Assembly: GCF_003050865.1 (NCBI RefSeq) | Contig: NZ_QAOK01000005.1 | Location: 1-64,000, forward strand | DNA length: 64,000 nucleotides | Direction of reading: 5' to 3' | Source: Nitrosospira multiformis | Lineage (GTDB): Bacteria > Pseudomonadota > Gammaproteobacteria > Burkholderiales > Nitrosomonadaceae | Shown here: positions 19,301 to 31,084 of the stretch, one piece after another | How positions within the stretch are numbered: the first letter of the stretch is position 1 | How the letters are laid out: each line of letters starts with the position of its first letter | Translations under genes and position numbers: made by a program | The notes under the pieces: generated by a model | Database searches by the model: none | What the model was told of the DNA's origin: nothing | Seen by the model: the letters and a program-made list of their open reading frames with translations, nothing else

Positions 19301-20812
19301 TCAGCGCAGACCGCCTGCGGCAAATATGCCATGCGGCTTGACAAGACCATCACGCGGCCCCCATACCTTGGCTACCGTGTCGGTTTCAGTATCGATCTTC
19401 AGCACATATCCGGAAACCCAGCTGGCCACCAGTAAATAACGGTGATCCGGTGTCGGGCTGATCGTGTGAGCGACGGCGTATCCTTTCGGAAGTTCGAAAC
19501 CGGGCCGCAGTCTCTTGATGAACTTCGGCTTTTCACGGTTGGTCAAGTCGAATACCGAGATGTAGCCATCATTGCCGAATGTAAAATCAAGCGTATCCTC
19601 TTCTGCGATGTAGAGCTTACCATTCACCACGGCGATATCCGATGCGGAGCGGAATACACCCGGGCTATTGGCGTGATGCGCAGTCTTGACTATTTCCTTT
19701 GCCGTTCCCAAGTGAGTGTCGATCAGCCACACGCCTGGCGGAATGATCTGCTGGGTGCTGGAGGGTGTCAGGGAAGTTTTGTCGAATTGCATCGAGGCGG
19801 TGACCGCATACCGCTCATCCAGCCAGTATACGAAATGGGTAAAAGCTGCATGCCTCTTTTCGTCGCCCAGCATGATCTGGCCTACCGTCTGCAATTCACC
19901 CGTTTCCCTGTTCGGCTTGTATACATCGATCACGCTGTTATCGAAAAAATAACCTGTCCCAAGACCAATGGTGCCCGATTTGTTGAAGTTAACCCCATGG
20001 GTTTGCTCCGTGTAGCCAGGTATGACGATTGGATCAAAACTCAGGAACTGATTCGTTTTGTGGTTGATGACACGTATCCTGTCCGATGTAAATTCCGTAA
20101 AGTAGAGAAAATCGGAGTACGGCAACAGGGTTGGGCCGTGAATTTGCGTTCCCCTGCCTATGAGCCAATTGGGAACGGCCTGTACGGGATTGACCGGCGT
20201 GACAAATGGTAATTCCGAGGGATTATTGGGTGAATCAGTCGCCAGCACGGCATCCACCCTCAGAGAAGCGTAGCGGGTATCCCAATTGATTTCGTTCACA
20301 CCCAGGGCGATGATATAGGAAGGGTGATCCGACGTATTGTCGGAAGTGAGATAAATCCTGTTTCCTTCGGGCATCACTACAGTATGCTGCAGGGGAACAT
20401 TTCCGGGCCAACCGGGAAGTGTGGCGGGATCCAGGATGATCAGCCCGTCGTTTTCATAATTGAAGAGATAAACCATCCCGTTGTGGTAGTCGATCGCGGT
20501 TGCGATAGGCTGAACATAACCGTTATAGACGTTCGGATACTGCTCGAACGGCAACGGCTCGCGATCCCCTCTTCCACGCCCCTTATCCGCATAATCGTCA
20601 TCGTCGGTGAACGCCTTGTCGTCTTTTCCACGCAAGCTGTCGATTCTGGTGCGCATTTTGCCGGCGTTTGCCGTCGAAACAGCGATGCTTGATGAAGTGC
20701 TCTCTTTTAAGAAGGAGGGATTATCTGCGGCATAAATTGCGCTCACAGAGAGCGTCAGCATGCACAAGCCCGCCTGTAAAAACAGGCGAGAATTCTTCTT
20801 GATTAAAGTCAT
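19301..20812 (-). CDS. secreted beta-propeller (YncE/SMP-30-like) protein
   Basis: A 503-residue protein with a signal peptide (about residues 1-28, cut after YA-A). Most of the rest shows repeated blades of about 50 residues with patterns such as NGMVYLFNYENDGLIILD, SDFLYFTEFTSDRIRVIN, NGKLYIAEEDTLDF and DHRYLLVASWVSGYVLKID, which indicate a seven-bladed propeller. An Asp/Lys/Arg-rich stretch (GKDDKAFTDDDDYADKGRGRGD, about 62-83) precedes it. His residues recur at blade ends (TIHG, QTHG, KPHG), which would suit a metal centre at the axis. I see no SBP56/MtoX cysteine signature. It lies 121 bases upstream of the SCO gene on the same strand, suggesting an operon. Confidence 0.8.
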   Translation of the reverse strand: MTLIKKNSRLFLQAGLCMLTLSVSAIYAADNPSFLKESTSSSIAVSTANAGKMRTRIDSLRGKDDKAFTDDDDYADKGRGRGDREPLPFEQYPNVYNGYVQPIATAIDYHNGMVYLFNYENDGLIILDPATLPGWPGNVPLQHTVVMPEGNRIYLTSDNTSDHPSYIIALGVNEINWDTRYASLRVDAVLATDSPNNPSELPFVTPVNPVQAVPNWLIGRGTQIHGPTLLPYSDFLYFTEFTSDRIRVINHKTNQFLSFDPIVIPGYTEQTHGVNFNKSGTIGLGTGYFFDNSVIDVYKPNRETGELQTVGQIMLGDEKRHAAFTHFVYWLDERYAVTASMQFDKTSLTPSSTQQIIPPGVWLIDTHLGTAKEIVKTAHHANSPGVFRSASDIAVVNGKLYIAEEDTLDFTFGNDGYISVFDLTNREKPKFIKRLRPGFELPKGYAVAHTISPTPDHRYLLVASWVSGYVLKIDTETDTVAKVWGPRDGLVKPHGIFAAGGLR

Positions 20813-21204
20813 TTGAGATTCCCCTTATATGAATGAATAAATTCAACGCACTGGAAGAAATTTCCATCCATCAAGGAACCGGGATGCCAAAAGCAGCTTC
20901 TTCGGTTTGATACCGATCACTGACAGAATGAGGTATTTCCAGCACGCTTCTTTTTCTCGGATTATGAAAGCGCAGTGCCCGAGTCTCTCGCCCCAAGGAA
21001 GCGACATCGATACAACTGCGTTCCGAAAGGTTAGCACCGCCGGGCTGGATTCAAATCGGGGAATAAGAAGGGGAAGACTCCGCTAATTGCTGGGTATGAG
21101 CTTGATGAAGCGATGAGGATGCGTACTACTGTCCGGAACAAAATGAGTGGCAATCTGGAGAACTGCATGGACAAAAGACAGCCGCCTTGTAAGGACAGAA
21201 TCTT
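20813..21204. other. intergenic region upstream of the beta-propeller gene
   Basis: About 390 bases with no supported coding region on either strand; short open frames here have neither ribosome-binding sites nor recognisable sequence. The promoter of the beta-propeller/SCO operon should lie in the part next to 20812, where the plus strand is AT-rich (20821-20840). Confidence 0.35.
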
Positions 21205-21453
21205 TTGGGAAAAACCTTGATCGTCCGCAAAAGCGGAAATCCGTTGGTTTGTTATTACGTTAAAAAAGATCTGGAGATCTGCTTTTGCGGGCATGACGAT
21301 ACCTTGATGAATCCGGCGCAGAATTCATCACTCCGGTGTTCCCGCAAATGCAAATGGTTTTATGAGAACTGCTCGATTTGCGAAACCGGACAGGCACGCT
21401 CTCTAATGCAGCAAAGGGGAAAGGATATCAGTCAACGCGGGAAGTCCCACTGA
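21205..21453 (+). CDS. possible small cysteine-rich protein
   Basis: An 82-residue frame starting at TTG with AAGGA nine bases ahead. The product contains eight cysteines, most in the stretch VCYYVKKDLEICFCGH ... LRCSRKCKWFYENCSIC, with pairs C-x-C-x-H, C-x3-C and C-x2-C. That pattern could bind a metal such as zinc. No ATG is available upstream, and the frame could be chance. It ends 31 bases before the convergent dnaJ stop. I cannot assign a family. Confidence 0.3.
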   Translation: MGKTLIVRKSGNPLVCYYVKKDLEICFCGHDDTLMNPAQNSSLRCSRKCKWFYENCSICETGQARSLMQQRGKDISQRGKSH

Positions 21454-21484
21454 CTCTATGTCTTATATGGCCTCGAATATGCAC

Positions 21485-22591
21485 TCACTCCGCAAAAAAC
21501 TCCCGGACCTTGTCCATCCAGGATTTTGCGCGCGGGCTGTGGCGAGAGCCATCTTCCTGGTTGATCGCTTCCAGTTCTTGCAACAGCTCTCTCTGGCGAG
21601 AGGTAAGCTTGACCGGCGTCTCCACCACCACATGGCACAACAGGTCGCCCGGATTATTGCTGCGCACGCCCTTGATCCCTTTGCCGCGCAGTCGGAAGAT
21701 TTTTCCGCTTTGTGTTTCCGCCGGTATCCGGATTTTGGCATGCCCTTCAAGCGTAGGAATTTCGATCTCGCCCCCCAGCGCTGCGGTCGTGAAACTGATG
21801 GGCATTTCACAGTGCAGATCGTTGTGATCGCGCTGAAAGACTGAATGAGGCGTCAGGTGAATGACGACATACAAGTCCCCTGGAGGACCGCTGTTGATCC
21901 CTGATTCGCCTTCTCCCGATAAGCGGATGCGATCGCCTTCATCCACACCCGCCGGAATTTTTACGGATAACGTCTTATGGTGTTTGACGCGGCCGGAACC
22001 GCCGCATGTATTGCATGGGCTGGAAATGAATTTACCGCTGCCATGGCACTTGGGACACGTCTGCTGGATCGAGAAGAATCCCTGCTGCATCCTCACTTGC
22101 CCGTGGCCATTGCAGGTAGGACAGGTGGTGGGGGAGGTGCCAGGCTTTGCGCCGTTGCCATGACAGGTGCCGCAGGCATCCATGGTGGGAATACGAATCT
22201 TCGTTTCGGTTCCGCGCGCTGCCTGTTCCAGTGAAATTTCCAGGTTATAGCGCAGATCCGCCCCGCGATAGACATTGGTTTGCGCGCCGCGCCCCCCGAA
22301 AAGATCACCGAATATATCGCCGAATGCGTCAGCAAATCCCTGTGCTCCGCCGCCGCCCATGCTGGCATCCACTCCGGCATGGCCATGCTGGTCGTACGCT
22401 GCCCGCTTTCTCGGATCTGAAAGTATTTCGTAGGCTTCTTTTGCTTCCTTGAAGTGTTCCTCTGCTTTCGGGCTATCCGGATTGCGATCCGGATGATATT
22501 TCATCGCCAGCCTGCGATATGCTTTTTTTATTTCATCCTCGCTGCTGTCTCGATTAATGCCCAGCACTTCGTAGTAGTCGCGTTTGCTCAT
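21485..22591 (-). CDS. dnaJ: chaperone protein DnaJ
   Basis: A 368-residue type I Hsp40. The J domain begins [20 protein letters not shown] and contains the HPD tripeptide (YHPDRNPDS). A Gly/Phe-rich linker ([23 protein letters not shown]) leads to four CxxCxGxG repeats ([32 protein letters not shown]) and the substrate-binding C-terminal domains. It delivers clients to DnaK and stimulates its ATPase. The ATG at 22591 is preferred over the in-frame codon nine codons earlier because it gives the universal N-terminus. It is third in grpE-dnaK-dnaJ, 170 bases behind dnaK. Confidence 0.97.
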   Translation of the reverse strand: MSKRDYYEVLGINRDSSEDEIKKAYRRLAMKYHPDRNPDSPKAEEHFKEAKEAYEILSDPRKRAAYDQHGHAGVDASMGGGGAQGFADAFGDIFGDLFGGRGAQTNVYRGADLRYNLEISLEQAARGTETKIRIPTMDACGTCHGNGAKPGTSPTTCPTCNGHGQVRMQQGFFSIQQTCPKCHGSGKFISSPCNTCGGSGRVKHHKTLSVKIPAGVDEGDRIRLSGEGESGINSGPPGDLYVVIHLTPHSVFQRDHNDLHCEMPISFTTAALGGEIEIPTLEGHAKIRIPAETQSGKIFRLRGKGIKGVRSNNPGDLLCHVVVETPVKLTSRQRELLQELEAINQEDGSRHSPRAKSWMDKVREFFAE

Positions 22592-22761
22592 ATAGTCTTC
22601 TTGAAAATTTGGCAGCACGAGAGTAGCAGAGTAACTTAAACCAGCTTCCTCTCCGGCACGCCAAAACGCAGGATGCGGAAAGGAATGCTGTGCCTTCCCG
22701 CACCGCTGCGCTTAGAAATGTCTTGATGCTTTTTTGGCTGCTGCTTTTGCTGCTTGCGGAT

Positions 22762-24696
22762 TTACTTCTTGTTTTTTACTTCCTCGAACTCCGCATCGAC
22801 AACTTCTCCTTCGACAGGTTTTTCGGTCCCGCCGCTCTGGCCGGAAGGTTCCTCACCGGGTGCGGCCTGCGGGCCCTGCCCCTGTGAATACATCTTTTCC
22901 GCCAATTTATGCGAAGCCTCGGCCAATGCCTGGGTTTTGGCTTCGATGGTTTCCTTGTCGCCAGACTTCAACGCATCTTCCGCATCTTTCAGTGCCGCCT
23001 CTATCCTGGATTTTTCCTCATCGGCCAGTTTATCCCCATGCTCCTTCATGGTTTTCTGCACAGAGTGGATCATCGCATCGCACTGGTTGCGCGCCGTGAC
23101 CAGTTCCATCGCCTTATGGTCTTCCTCGGCATGGGCTTCGGCATCCTTGACCATGCGCTGCACTTCCTCTTCCGACAGTCCGGAACTCGCCTGAATCTTG
23201 ATCTTGCTTTCCTTGCCTGTCGCCTTGTCCTTCGCCGACACATGCAGTATGCCATTCGAGTCGATATCGAACGCCACCTCGATTTGCGGCATGCCGCGTG
23301 GAGCCGGTGGGATATCGGCCAGGTTGAATTGGCCCAGGCTCTTGTTGCCGGATGCCATCTCGCGTTCGCCTTGCAGCACGTGAATGGTTACGGCAGTCTG
23401 ATTGTCATCCGCGGTGGAAAATACCTGTTGCGCCTTTGTCGGAATAGTCGTGTTCTTCTGGATTAGCTTGGTCATCACGCCGCCCAGCGTTTCGATACCC
23501 AGCGACAACGGCGTCACATCCAGCAGCAGCACATCCTTCACCGCGCCCTGCAGCACGCCCCCCTGGATCGCTGCACCCACCGCCACCGCCTCGTCAGGGT
23601 TCACATCCTTGCGGGGCTCTTTGGCGAAAATTTCCTTGACCTTTTCCTGTACCTTGGGCATGCGGGTCTGACCCCCCACCAGGATAACGTCGTCGATATC
23701 GGAAACCTTTATACCTGCATCCTTGATGGCGGTACGGCAGGGCTCCACTGTGCGCGTGATCAAATCTTCCACCAGGCTTTCCAGCTTGGCGCGTGTGATT
23801 CTTACCGCGAGATGCTTCGGCCCGCTGGCATCCGCCGTGATGTACGGGAGGTTGACGTCGGTTTGCTGGCTGGAAGAAAGTTCGATCTTGGCTTTTTCCG
23901 CGGAGTCCTTTAACCGCTGCAAAGCAAGCATATCCTTCTTGAGATCGATACCGTTTTCCTTTTTGAACTCATCCACCAGATACTCGATGATGCGGGCGTC
24001 GAAATCCTCACCGCCCAGGAAGGTGTCGCCATTGGTCGCCAGCACTTCAAACTGATGCTCGCCTTCGACTTCTGCGATTTCGATAATGGAAATATCGAAT
24101 GTTCCGCCGCCCAGATCGTACACGGCAAGCTTGCGATCTCCTTCCTTTTTATCCATTCCGAAAGCAAGCGCAGCCGCGGTCGGCTCGTTGATGATGCGCT
24201 TGACCTCGAGTCCTGCGATGCGGCCTGCGTCTTTTGTGGCCTGCCGCTGGGAATCGTTGAAATAAGCCGGAACGGTAATGACGGCTTCGGTCACGGGTTC
24301 CCCCAGATAATCCTCCGCCGTCTTTTTCATCTTCATGAGCACTTGTGCCGACACCTCGGGCGGCGCGACTTTCTTGCCGCGCACCTCAATCCATGCATCG
24401 TTGTTGTCGGCTTTGATGATGGTGTAAGGCACCATTTTGATGTCCTTTTGCACCATCTCCTCGTTAAAGCGTCGACCGATCAGGCGTTTCACCGCGAACA
24501 AGGTATTTTTCGGATTGGTAACCGCTTGGCGTTTGGCAGACGCGCCCACTAGAACTTCGCCCTCTTCCGTGTAGGCCACGATGGAAGGCGTGGTGCGCGT
24601 CCCCTCGGAGTTTTCTATTACCTTGGGCTTGCCGCTCTCCATGACGGCCACGCATGAGTTAGTGGTTCCCAGGTCGATACCGATAATTTTTCCCAT
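22762..24696 (-). CDS. dnaK: chaperone protein DnaK (Hsp70)
   Basis: A 644-residue Hsp70. Signatures seen are [13 protein letters not shown] at the N-terminus, [15 protein letters not shown] near 200 and [14 protein letters not shown] near 340; the interdomain linker is [16 protein letters not shown]. The substrate-binding domain and lid end in a Pro/Gly-rich tail with [13 protein letters not shown], the usual EEVD-like bacterial ending. It folds and refolds proteins in the cytosol with DnaJ and GrpE. It lies about 100 bases after grpE and is expected to be transcribed from the heat-shock promoter before grpE. Confidence 0.98.
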   Translation of the reverse strand: MGKIIGIDLGTTNSCVAVMESGKPKVIENSEGTRTTPSIVAYTEEGEVLVGASAKRQAVTNPKNTLFAVKRLIGRRFNEEMVQKDIKMVPYTIIKADNNDAWIEVRGKKVAPPEVSAQVLMKMKKTAEDYLGEPVTEAVITVPAYFNDSQRQATKDAGRIAGLEVKRIINEPTAAALAFGMDKKEGDRKLAVYDLGGGTFDISIIEIAEVEGEHQFEVLATNGDTFLGGEDFDARIIEYLVDEFKKENGIDLKKDMLALQRLKDSAEKAKIELSSSQQTDVNLPYITADASGPKHLAVRITRAKLESLVEDLITRTVEPCRTAIKDAGIKVSDIDDVILVGGQTRMPKVQEKVKEIFAKEPRKDVNPDEAVAVGAAIQGGVLQGAVKDVLLLDVTPLSLGIETLGGVMTKLIQKNTTIPTKAQQVFSTADDNQTAVTIHVLQGEREMASGNKSLGQFNLADIPPAPRGMPQIEVAFDIDSNGILHVSAKDKATGKESKIKIQASSGLSEEEVQRMVKDAEAHAEEDHKAMELVTARNQCDAMIHSVQKTMKEHGDKLADEEKSRIEAALKDAEDALKSGDKETIEAKTQALAEASHKLAEKMYSQGQGPQAAPGEEPSGQSGGTEKPVEGEVVDAEFEEVKNKK

Positions 24697-24793
24697 AATT
24701 GATCCTTGTATTAGTCAGTTCTTGATATCCGTTGTTATAAATCCGTCGAGTAATTCGCTTGTTACCGCTGAAATGGGGGTAAAGATCGTGATT

Positions 24794-25375
24794 TCAAGAC
24801 TCTTTTCCCTTCGAAACCGAAACCAGCGCCGGCCGGATAACGCGATCATTCAGCACGTAGCCTTTCTGCATGACCTGCACTACGGTGTTGTGCGGAAGCT
24901 CGGACTCCACCATGCACATGGCCTGGTGCAAATGCGGATCGAATTTTTCACCCTGGGGATTGAGCTGCTTGATATTGAACTTGGCGAAAGCCGCAGTGAG
25001 CTGCTTGAGCGTCAACTCCATGCCGCTTTTGAAATTCTCGACGGTTGCATTTTCCACCGCCAATGCAGCGTCCAGGCTATCCATGACCGAAAGCAGTTCA
25101 GTCGAAAAATTTTCAATGGCGTATTTGTGCGCGTTGGTGACATCGAGCTGGGCACGCTTTCTTATGTTCTCACCCTCAGCCTTGGCGCGAAGCCATGCAT
25201 CATAATGTTCCGCTGCATCGAGTTCCGCTTTTTTCAGTAACTGCTCCAGGCTGGGCATGGCTTCGCCCTCCTGCCCGGGCATCTTGGCTTTGTTTTCCCC
25301 GGTTTCCTGTACACCGCTTCCGCTTGTAACGGTCAGTTCGGGCTGGTCTGGTTGAGGCCGGTTTTCTTCTGTCAT
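24794..25375 (-). CDS. grpE: nucleotide exchange factor GrpE
   Basis: A 193-residue protein: a disordered acidic/Gln-rich N-terminus (about 1-40), a long coiled-coil helix ([35 protein letters not shown] region) and the C-terminal beta domain with [12 protein letters not shown] and [21 protein letters not shown]. The latter is the GrpE signature. It releases ADP from DnaK. First gene of the heat-shock operon, with a sigma-32-type promoter 30 to 57 bases before its ATG. No hrcA gene lies next to it. Confidence 0.96.
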   Translation of the reverse strand: MTEENRPQPDQPELTVTSGSGVQETGENKAKMPGQEGEAMPSLEQLLKKAELDAAEHYDAWLRAKAEGENIRKRAQLDVTNAHKYAIENFSTELLSVMDSLDAALAVENATVENFKSGMELTLKQLTAAFAKFNIKQLNPQGEKFDPHLHQAMCMVESELPHNTVVQVMQKGYVLNDRVIRPALVSVSKGKES

Positions 25376-25404
25376 GGCTTTCTCCTGATTTTCTATCCAT
25401 AAAC

Positions 25405-25432
25405 ATATCGGGATGGTTTCTCGAATTTCAAG
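25405..25432 (-). promoter_or_regulatory. sigma-32 (RpoH) heat-shock promoter of grpE-dnaK-dnaJ
   Basis: On the minus strand CTTGAAA (25432-25426) is a perfect -35 element for sigma-32, followed after 13 bases by CCCGATAT (25412-25405), one base from the -10 consensus CCCCATNT. The ATG of grpE is 30 bases beyond the -10 element. I see no CIRCE inverted repeat, in agreement with RpoH rather than HrcA control. Confidence 0.85.
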
Positions 25433-25497
25433 CCCAAAAATTTCCAGGCTCGATAATGTGTGCAGGGGGCAGCTTGATAGAAAAAAGGACGTGAAAA

Positions 25498-26901
<1,404 letters not shown>

Positions 26902-26988
26902 TTAACACAGGTAGGCTTCGGTCCCGTTATGCCATGCAGTGCGGAAAGCCGATATAATGCGCGTTGACCACTCTCTTCAAGATTCGCC

Positions 26989-27597
26989 ATGAAGCTTATT
27001 GGATCGCTTACCAGCCCCTACGTACGCAAGGCACGTATTGTCCTCGCCGAAAAGCACGTTGGCTATAGCTTCGAACTGGATGTTCCCTGGAACGATGATA
27101 GCCAAGTACCCCACTACAACCCGCTAGGCAAGGTGCCGGTGCTGATCATGGATGATGGGGCGAGCGTGTTTGATTCACGTGTGATCGTCGAGTATCTCGA
27201 CAGTGTCAATCCCGTATCGCGTCTGATTCCGGACGGCAATCGGCGGCGCATCGCGGTAAAACGCTGGGAAGCGCTGGCGGACGGTATCTGCGATGCCGCT
27301 GCCGCCATTTTCCTGGAACGCAAGCGTAGCAAGACACAGCAAAGCGGACAGTGGATCTCCCGCCAGCAGAAAAAGGTTGAGGGAGGCCTGGAAGCGGCGG
27401 CAAGGGAACTCGGTGACAGAAAATGGTGCGATGGAAATGCCTATTCCCTGGCTGACATCGCGTTGGGCTGCGCGCTGGGCTATCTTGCTTTCCGGTTTCC
27501 GGAGATCAAGTGGCGGGAGAATTTTCCCAATCTCGCGGATCTTTCCGACCGTCTGGAAAAACGGTCTGCGTTCATGGAAACCGCCCCGCGGGACTGA
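26989..27597 (+). CDS. glutathione S-transferase family protein (YibF-like)
   Basis: A 202-residue GST. The thioredoxin-like N-domain (1-80) has SLTSPYVRKARIVLAEK with the candidate catalytic Ser near residue 8, the cis-Pro in GKVPVLIM and the glutathione-binding VFDSRVIVEYLD. The all-helical C-domain has the N-capping box SLADIALGCALGYLAFRFP. The substrate is unknown; the short beta-proteobacterial YibF group is the best fit. A TATAAT hexamer at 26953-26958 lies upstream, and a strong terminator follows. Confidence 0.9.
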   Translation: MKLIGSLTSPYVRKARIVLAEKHVGYSFELDVPWNDDSQVPHYNPLGKVPVLIMDDGASVFDSRVIVEYLDSVNPVSRLIPDGNRRRIAVKRWEALADGICDAAAAIFLERKRSKTQQSGQWISRQQKKVEGGLEAAARELGDRKWCDGNAYSLADIALGCALGYLAFRFPEIKWRENFPNLADLSDRLEKRSAFMETAPRD

Positions 27598-27614
27598 CAG
27601 CGACATTGTCAGAT

Positions 27615-27657
27615 AAAATGGATCATCCCTGCGGGAGGCAGGTATCCATTTTTTTAC
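27615..27657 (+). terminator. rho-independent terminator after the GST gene
   Basis: A bipartite hairpin: outer stem AAAATGGAT/ATCCATTTT and inner stem CCTGC/GCAGG with loop GGGAG, followed by a T-run of seven. It begins 18 bases after the GST stop codon. Confidence 0.8.
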
Positions 27658-27718
27658 CTGGAGATAAACTTGGATTTCAACTTCCGTGAAAATGAGGATC
27701 GTTACTTCCCGCAGCCCG

Positions 27719-27799
27719 CAGGATGGGGAGTGAAGCGTAGCCCATCGAATTCTGGTGACGGGTGATGGATTGCGGCTTTCAGCCTCCACCCATCCTATC
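27719..27799. repeat. palindromic REP/MITE-like intergenic element
   Basis: An approximately 80-base unit with imperfect terminal inverted repeats: AGGATGGGGAG at the left end and CTCCACCCATCCT at the right, enclosing GAAGCGTAGCCCATCG and GATGGATTGCGGCTTTCAGCC. Similar AGGATGGGTG...GAAGCGTAG...CACCCATCCT elements are known as dispersed repeats in betaproteobacteria. Only one copy is visible in this window. Confidence 0.45.
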
Positions 27800-27838
27800 C
27801 CTACCACCTCTGCTGTCCGTTTTATCTGCTTTCCCTTC

Positions 27839-28930
27839 TCAATCATCTTGCCTAGCGGTAATTATACCTCCCCCCAGGCACACTTTGCTTTCGTATACCA
27901 CCACTGACTGCCCTGGCGCCACCGCCCACTGCGGTTGGGCGAACTCGATTTCGCACTTGTTGCGGTCGAGGTAAGCAATCGAACAGGGAGCATCCGGTTG
28001 GCGATAACGGATTTTGGCCGCGTATACCCAGTTACAGTGGGGTATCTGGCCGCTCACCCATGTCAGATCGGTTGCGATAAGCGCGGGCCTGAGCAGGTCG
28101 GGATGATCATGACCCTGAACCACCGTCAGGATGTTCCGCTTCACGTTCTTGTTCGAAACAAACCAGGGCTCGCCATCTCCTCCCCTTGTTCCGCCTATGC
28201 CTAATCCCTGCCGTTGTCCGATGGTGTAATACATAAGGCCGGCATGCCTGCCCATGACGTCCCCGGAAGGCGTCCGGATTTCGCCTGGATCGTTCGGCAA
28301 GTAGCGGTTGAGAAATTCCCGAAAAGGCCGTTCGCCGATAAAACAGATACCGGTGCTGTCCTTCTTGGAGAAATTGGGCAACCCGTGATCTTTCGCGATG
28401 CTTCGCACATCGCGCTTATAAAGATGCCCGATGGGAAACAGTGTCCTGGACAACTGCGCCTGGTTGAGCCGGTAGAGAAAATAACTCTGATCCTTTGTTC
28501 CATCCTCACCCTTGAGCAACTGGAATACGCCATCCGTATTGCGCACCTGGGCATAATGGCCTGTCGCAATATAATCCGCGCCCAGCCCCGCCGCATGATC
28601 CAGAAACGCCTTGAACTTTATCTCGGCATTGCACAGCACGTCCGGATTGGGTGTCCGGCCTGCCTTGTATTCGGCAAGAAAATGGCTGAATACCCGCTCC
28701 TTATATTCGGTGGAGAAATTTACCGCTTCAAGGGGAATTCCAATAACATCCGCCACTGATGCCGCATCTATCAAATCCTGTCGGGATGAGCAGTATTCAT
28801 CCGTGTCGTCATCTTCCCAGTTTTTCATGAAGAGACCGATTACCTCATACCCCTGCTGCTTCAACAACAAGGCGGCGACAGAAGAATCCACGCCGCCGGA
28901 CATTCCGACAACTACCCGTGCTTTGCTCAT
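27839..28930 (-). CDS. mnmA: tRNA-specific 2-thiouridylase MnmA
   Basis: A 363-residue enzyme that puts sulfur on U34 of tRNA-Lys, -Glu and -Gln. The ATP pyrophosphatase P-loop is [17 protein letters not shown] near the N-terminus. The two catalytic cysteines lie in [14 protein letters not shown] (about residue 98) and [12 protein letters not shown] (about 195). The C-terminal beta-barrel follows. The gene comes one base after the stop of the NUDIX gene, an arrangement shared with E. coli (nudJ-mnmA). Confidence 0.96.
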   Translation of the reverse strand: MSKARVVVGMSGGVDSSVAALLLKQQGYEVIGLFMKNWEDDDTDEYCSSRQDLIDAASVADVIGIPLEAVNFSTEYKERVFSHFLAEYKAGRTPNPDVLCNAEIKFKAFLDHAAGLGADYIATGHYAQVRNTDGVFQLLKGEDGTKDQSYFLYRLNQAQLSRTLFPIGHLYKRDVRSIAKDHGLPNFSKKDSTGICFIGERPFREFLNRYLPNDPGEIRTPSGDVMGRHAGLMYYTIGQRQGLGIGGTRGGDGEPWFVSNKNVKRNILTVVQGHDHPDLLRPALIATDLTWVSGQIPHCNWVYAAKIRYRQPDAPCSIAYLDRNKCEIEFAQPQWAVAPGQSVVVYESKVCLGGGIITARQDD

Positions 28931-28931
28931 T

Positions 28932-29378
28932 TCAAGCCAAATGAGTAAGAATGTCGAGCGGACAGCCCTTCCCCGTCAGGTGGTCTTCGATGCATTTCAT
29001 GACGAGTGGGCTACGGTGGCAATAGGTCATGCTGCGGATTTCATCGATGCCGAACCAGTCCGCTCGTACGATGCCCAAATCCAAGTTACGGCCGGGATCG
29101 TGGTCGCTCACTGCACCGGAAAAAGCAAAGCGTATGAATGTCGTATCTTCCGCCGGGGAATGCCAGTGGTAAATGCCGAGTACGGATCGGGGGACAAACG
29201 TGTAGCCCGTCTCTTCCAGAGTTTCCCGTATCGCGCCATGGATGATTGACTCGCCCGGCTCCAGGTGACCCGCCGGTTGATTAAACAACAAGCCGCTACT
29301 GGTTTGCTCTTCCACCAGAAGATATTGCCCGTCTTTCTCCACCACTGCTGCAACCGTCACATTGGGTTTCCAGATCAT
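28932..29378 (-). CDS. nudJ: NUDIX hydrolase, NudJ-like phosphatase
   Basis: A 148-residue NUDIX protein. The box [23 protein letters not shown] is complete. The start [22 protein letters not shown] and [16 protein letters not shown] match NudJ (YmfB), which removes phosphate from thiamine pyrophosphate and nucleoside di/triphosphates. Its immediate coupling to mnmA is the same as in enterobacteria and supports the name. Confidence 0.88.
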   Translation of the reverse strand: MIWKPNVTVAAVVEKDGQYLLVEEQTSSGLLFNQPAGHLEPGESIIHGAIRETLEETGYTFVPRSVLGIYHWHSPAEDTTFIRFAFSGAVSDHDPGRNLDLGIVRADWFGIDEIRSMTYCHRSPLVMKCIEDHLTGKGCPLDILTHLA

Positions 29379-29642
29379 GATTTCGTTATTTCAACCGTTT
29401 TAATTATCAAATAGCGGAACGTGGATACAACCGGATACGGAGGCGAAATGTCATCCCCCTATTATAAGGGAAGCCGCCCTGCTGCTGCCGGCTGTAACGC
29501 TTTCCAGATATACCGGGGAAAACCCGCGGGCAAAAGCAAGCGCTTCTATCTGAAACGCGGTTAAAATATACGAATTTTGCCGATCCGGTTCCGGCTTGTT
29601 CTGGATTATGGAACTAAGCCCAGCTCAACAAATGGAGATAGC

Positions 29643-30896
29643 ATGTATCAGCACATCAGCATACCAGCGGAAGGCTCAAAAATCAGCGTAAATGCGGATT
29701 ATTCCCTGAATGTGCCGGACAATCCGGTCATTCCCTATATAGAAGGCGACGGAATCGGGGTGGACATTACCCCGGTAATGAGGAAGGTAGTTGATTCCGC
29801 CGTAGAAAAGGCTTATGAAGGCAAACGCAGGATTTCCTGGATGGAAATCTATGCCGGAGAGAAATCGACGCGTATTTACGGCGAAAATGTCTGGTTACCC
29901 GAGGAAACCCTGCAGGCGGCGAAAGAGTACGTGGTTTCGATCAAGGGTCCGTTGACCACACCGGTGGGAGGCGGAATCCGCTCCATCAATGTCGCTTTGC
30001 GCCAGGAACTGGACCTGTACGTATGCCTTCGTCCTGTTCGCTATTTTCAGGGAGTGCCTAGCCCCCTGAAAAATCCGGAAAAAACCGACATGGTCATTTT
30101 TCGCGAGAATTCGGAAGACATCTATGCCGGTATTGAATGGGAAGCTGGATCAGAAGGTGCAAAAAAAGTCATCGATTTTCTAATGAACGACATGGGCGTC
30201 ACCAAGATACGCTTTCCCCAAACCGCAGGGATCGGCGTAAAGCCGGTATCCCGGGAAGGGACCGAAAGGCTGGTGCGCAAAGCAATCCAGTATGCGATAG
30301 ATAACGGACGGCGCTCGGTAACACTGGTGCACAAAGGCAACATCATGAAATTTACCGAGGGTGCATTCAAGAACTGGAGCTACCAGCTTGCAGCAAAAGA
30401 GTTTGGGGCAAGCCTGCTCGACGGCGGTCCATGGATGAAGCTGCCCGAGGATAAAGGCGGTATAGTGATCAAGGATGTGATCGCCGACGCTTTTCTTCAG
30501 CAGATTCTGCTGCGGCCGGAGGAATATGATGTCATCGCCACACTGAACCTGAATGGTGATTATGTTTCCGATGCTTTGGCCGCGCAGGTGGGCGGCATCG
30601 GGATCGCTCCCGGCGCAAACATGAGCGACTCGATAGCCATTTTCGAGGCGACCCATGGAACCGCCCCCAAGTATGCCGGCAAGGATCAGGTTAATCCAGG
30701 CTCCATCATTCTGTCCGCGGAGATGATGCTGAGGCATATGGGCTGGGCGGAAGCCGCTGCTCTCATCACGCGGTCGATGGAAAAAACCATTCAAGATAAA
30801 ACCGTAACTTATGACTTCGCCCGACTGATGGCTGGCGCGCAAAAAGTCTCCTGTTCAGCATTCGGGCAGGCCCTGATCGAAAACATGGCCCGTTGA
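29643..30896 (+). CDS. icd: isocitrate dehydrogenase (NADP)
   Basis: A 417-residue TCA-cycle enzyme that converts isocitrate to 2-oxoglutarate. I use the ATG at 29643 (GGAG ahead), which gives the usual [15 protein letters not shown] start; the listed upstream frame is an extension. Substrate-binding residues are in [15 protein letters not shown] (with the regulatory Ser) and the dehydrogenase signature is in [42 protein letters not shown] is typical of the NADP-type bacterial enzyme. Length matches E. coli Icd (416 aa). Confidence 0.96.
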   Translation: MYQHISIPAEGSKISVNADYSLNVPDNPVIPYIEGDGIGVDITPVMRKVVDSAVEKAYEGKRRISWMEIYAGEKSTRIYGENVWLPEETLQAAKEYVVSIKGPLTTPVGGGIRSINVALRQELDLYVCLRPVRYFQGVPSPLKNPEKTDMVIFRENSEDIYAGIEWEAGSEGAKKVIDFLMNDMGVTKIRFPQTAGIGVKPVSREGTERLVRKAIQYAIDNGRRSVTLVHKGNIMKFTEGAFKNWSYQLAAKEFGASLLDGGPWMKLPEDKGGIVIKDVIADAFLQQILLRPEEYDVIATLNLNGDYVSDALAAQVGGIGIAPGANMSDSIAIFEATHGTAPKYAGKDQVNPGSIILSAEMMLRHMGWAEAAALITRSMEKTIQDKTVTYDFARLMAGAQKVSCSAFGQALIENMAR

Positions 30897-30988
30897 AAAC
30901 ATGGCGCATTGAAAATCTGCCGCCTTGGGGGCAGAAGAGTAAGCAAGCGTCAAGCGCATTGCTGAGCTTGCTGCTTATCCTCGACAAG

Positions 30989-31025
30989 AAAAAGCCCCTT
31001 GCTGATTTACAGCAAGGGGCTTTGT
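30989..31025 (-). terminator. terminator of the cold-shock gene, possibly bidirectional
   Basis: A perfect 12-bp stem AAAGCCCCTTGC/GCAAGGGGCTTT (30991-31002 with 31012-31023) and a nine-base loop. On the minus strand it ends in TTTTTCTT, giving a good terminator 60 bases after the csp stop. On the plus strand, behind icd, the T-run is short. Confidence 0.82.
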
Positions 31026-31084
31026 ATAATTCTGTGATGGATCACATGCTGCTCAGTGCGCTCGCACGCCCCGGCATGAAATCT

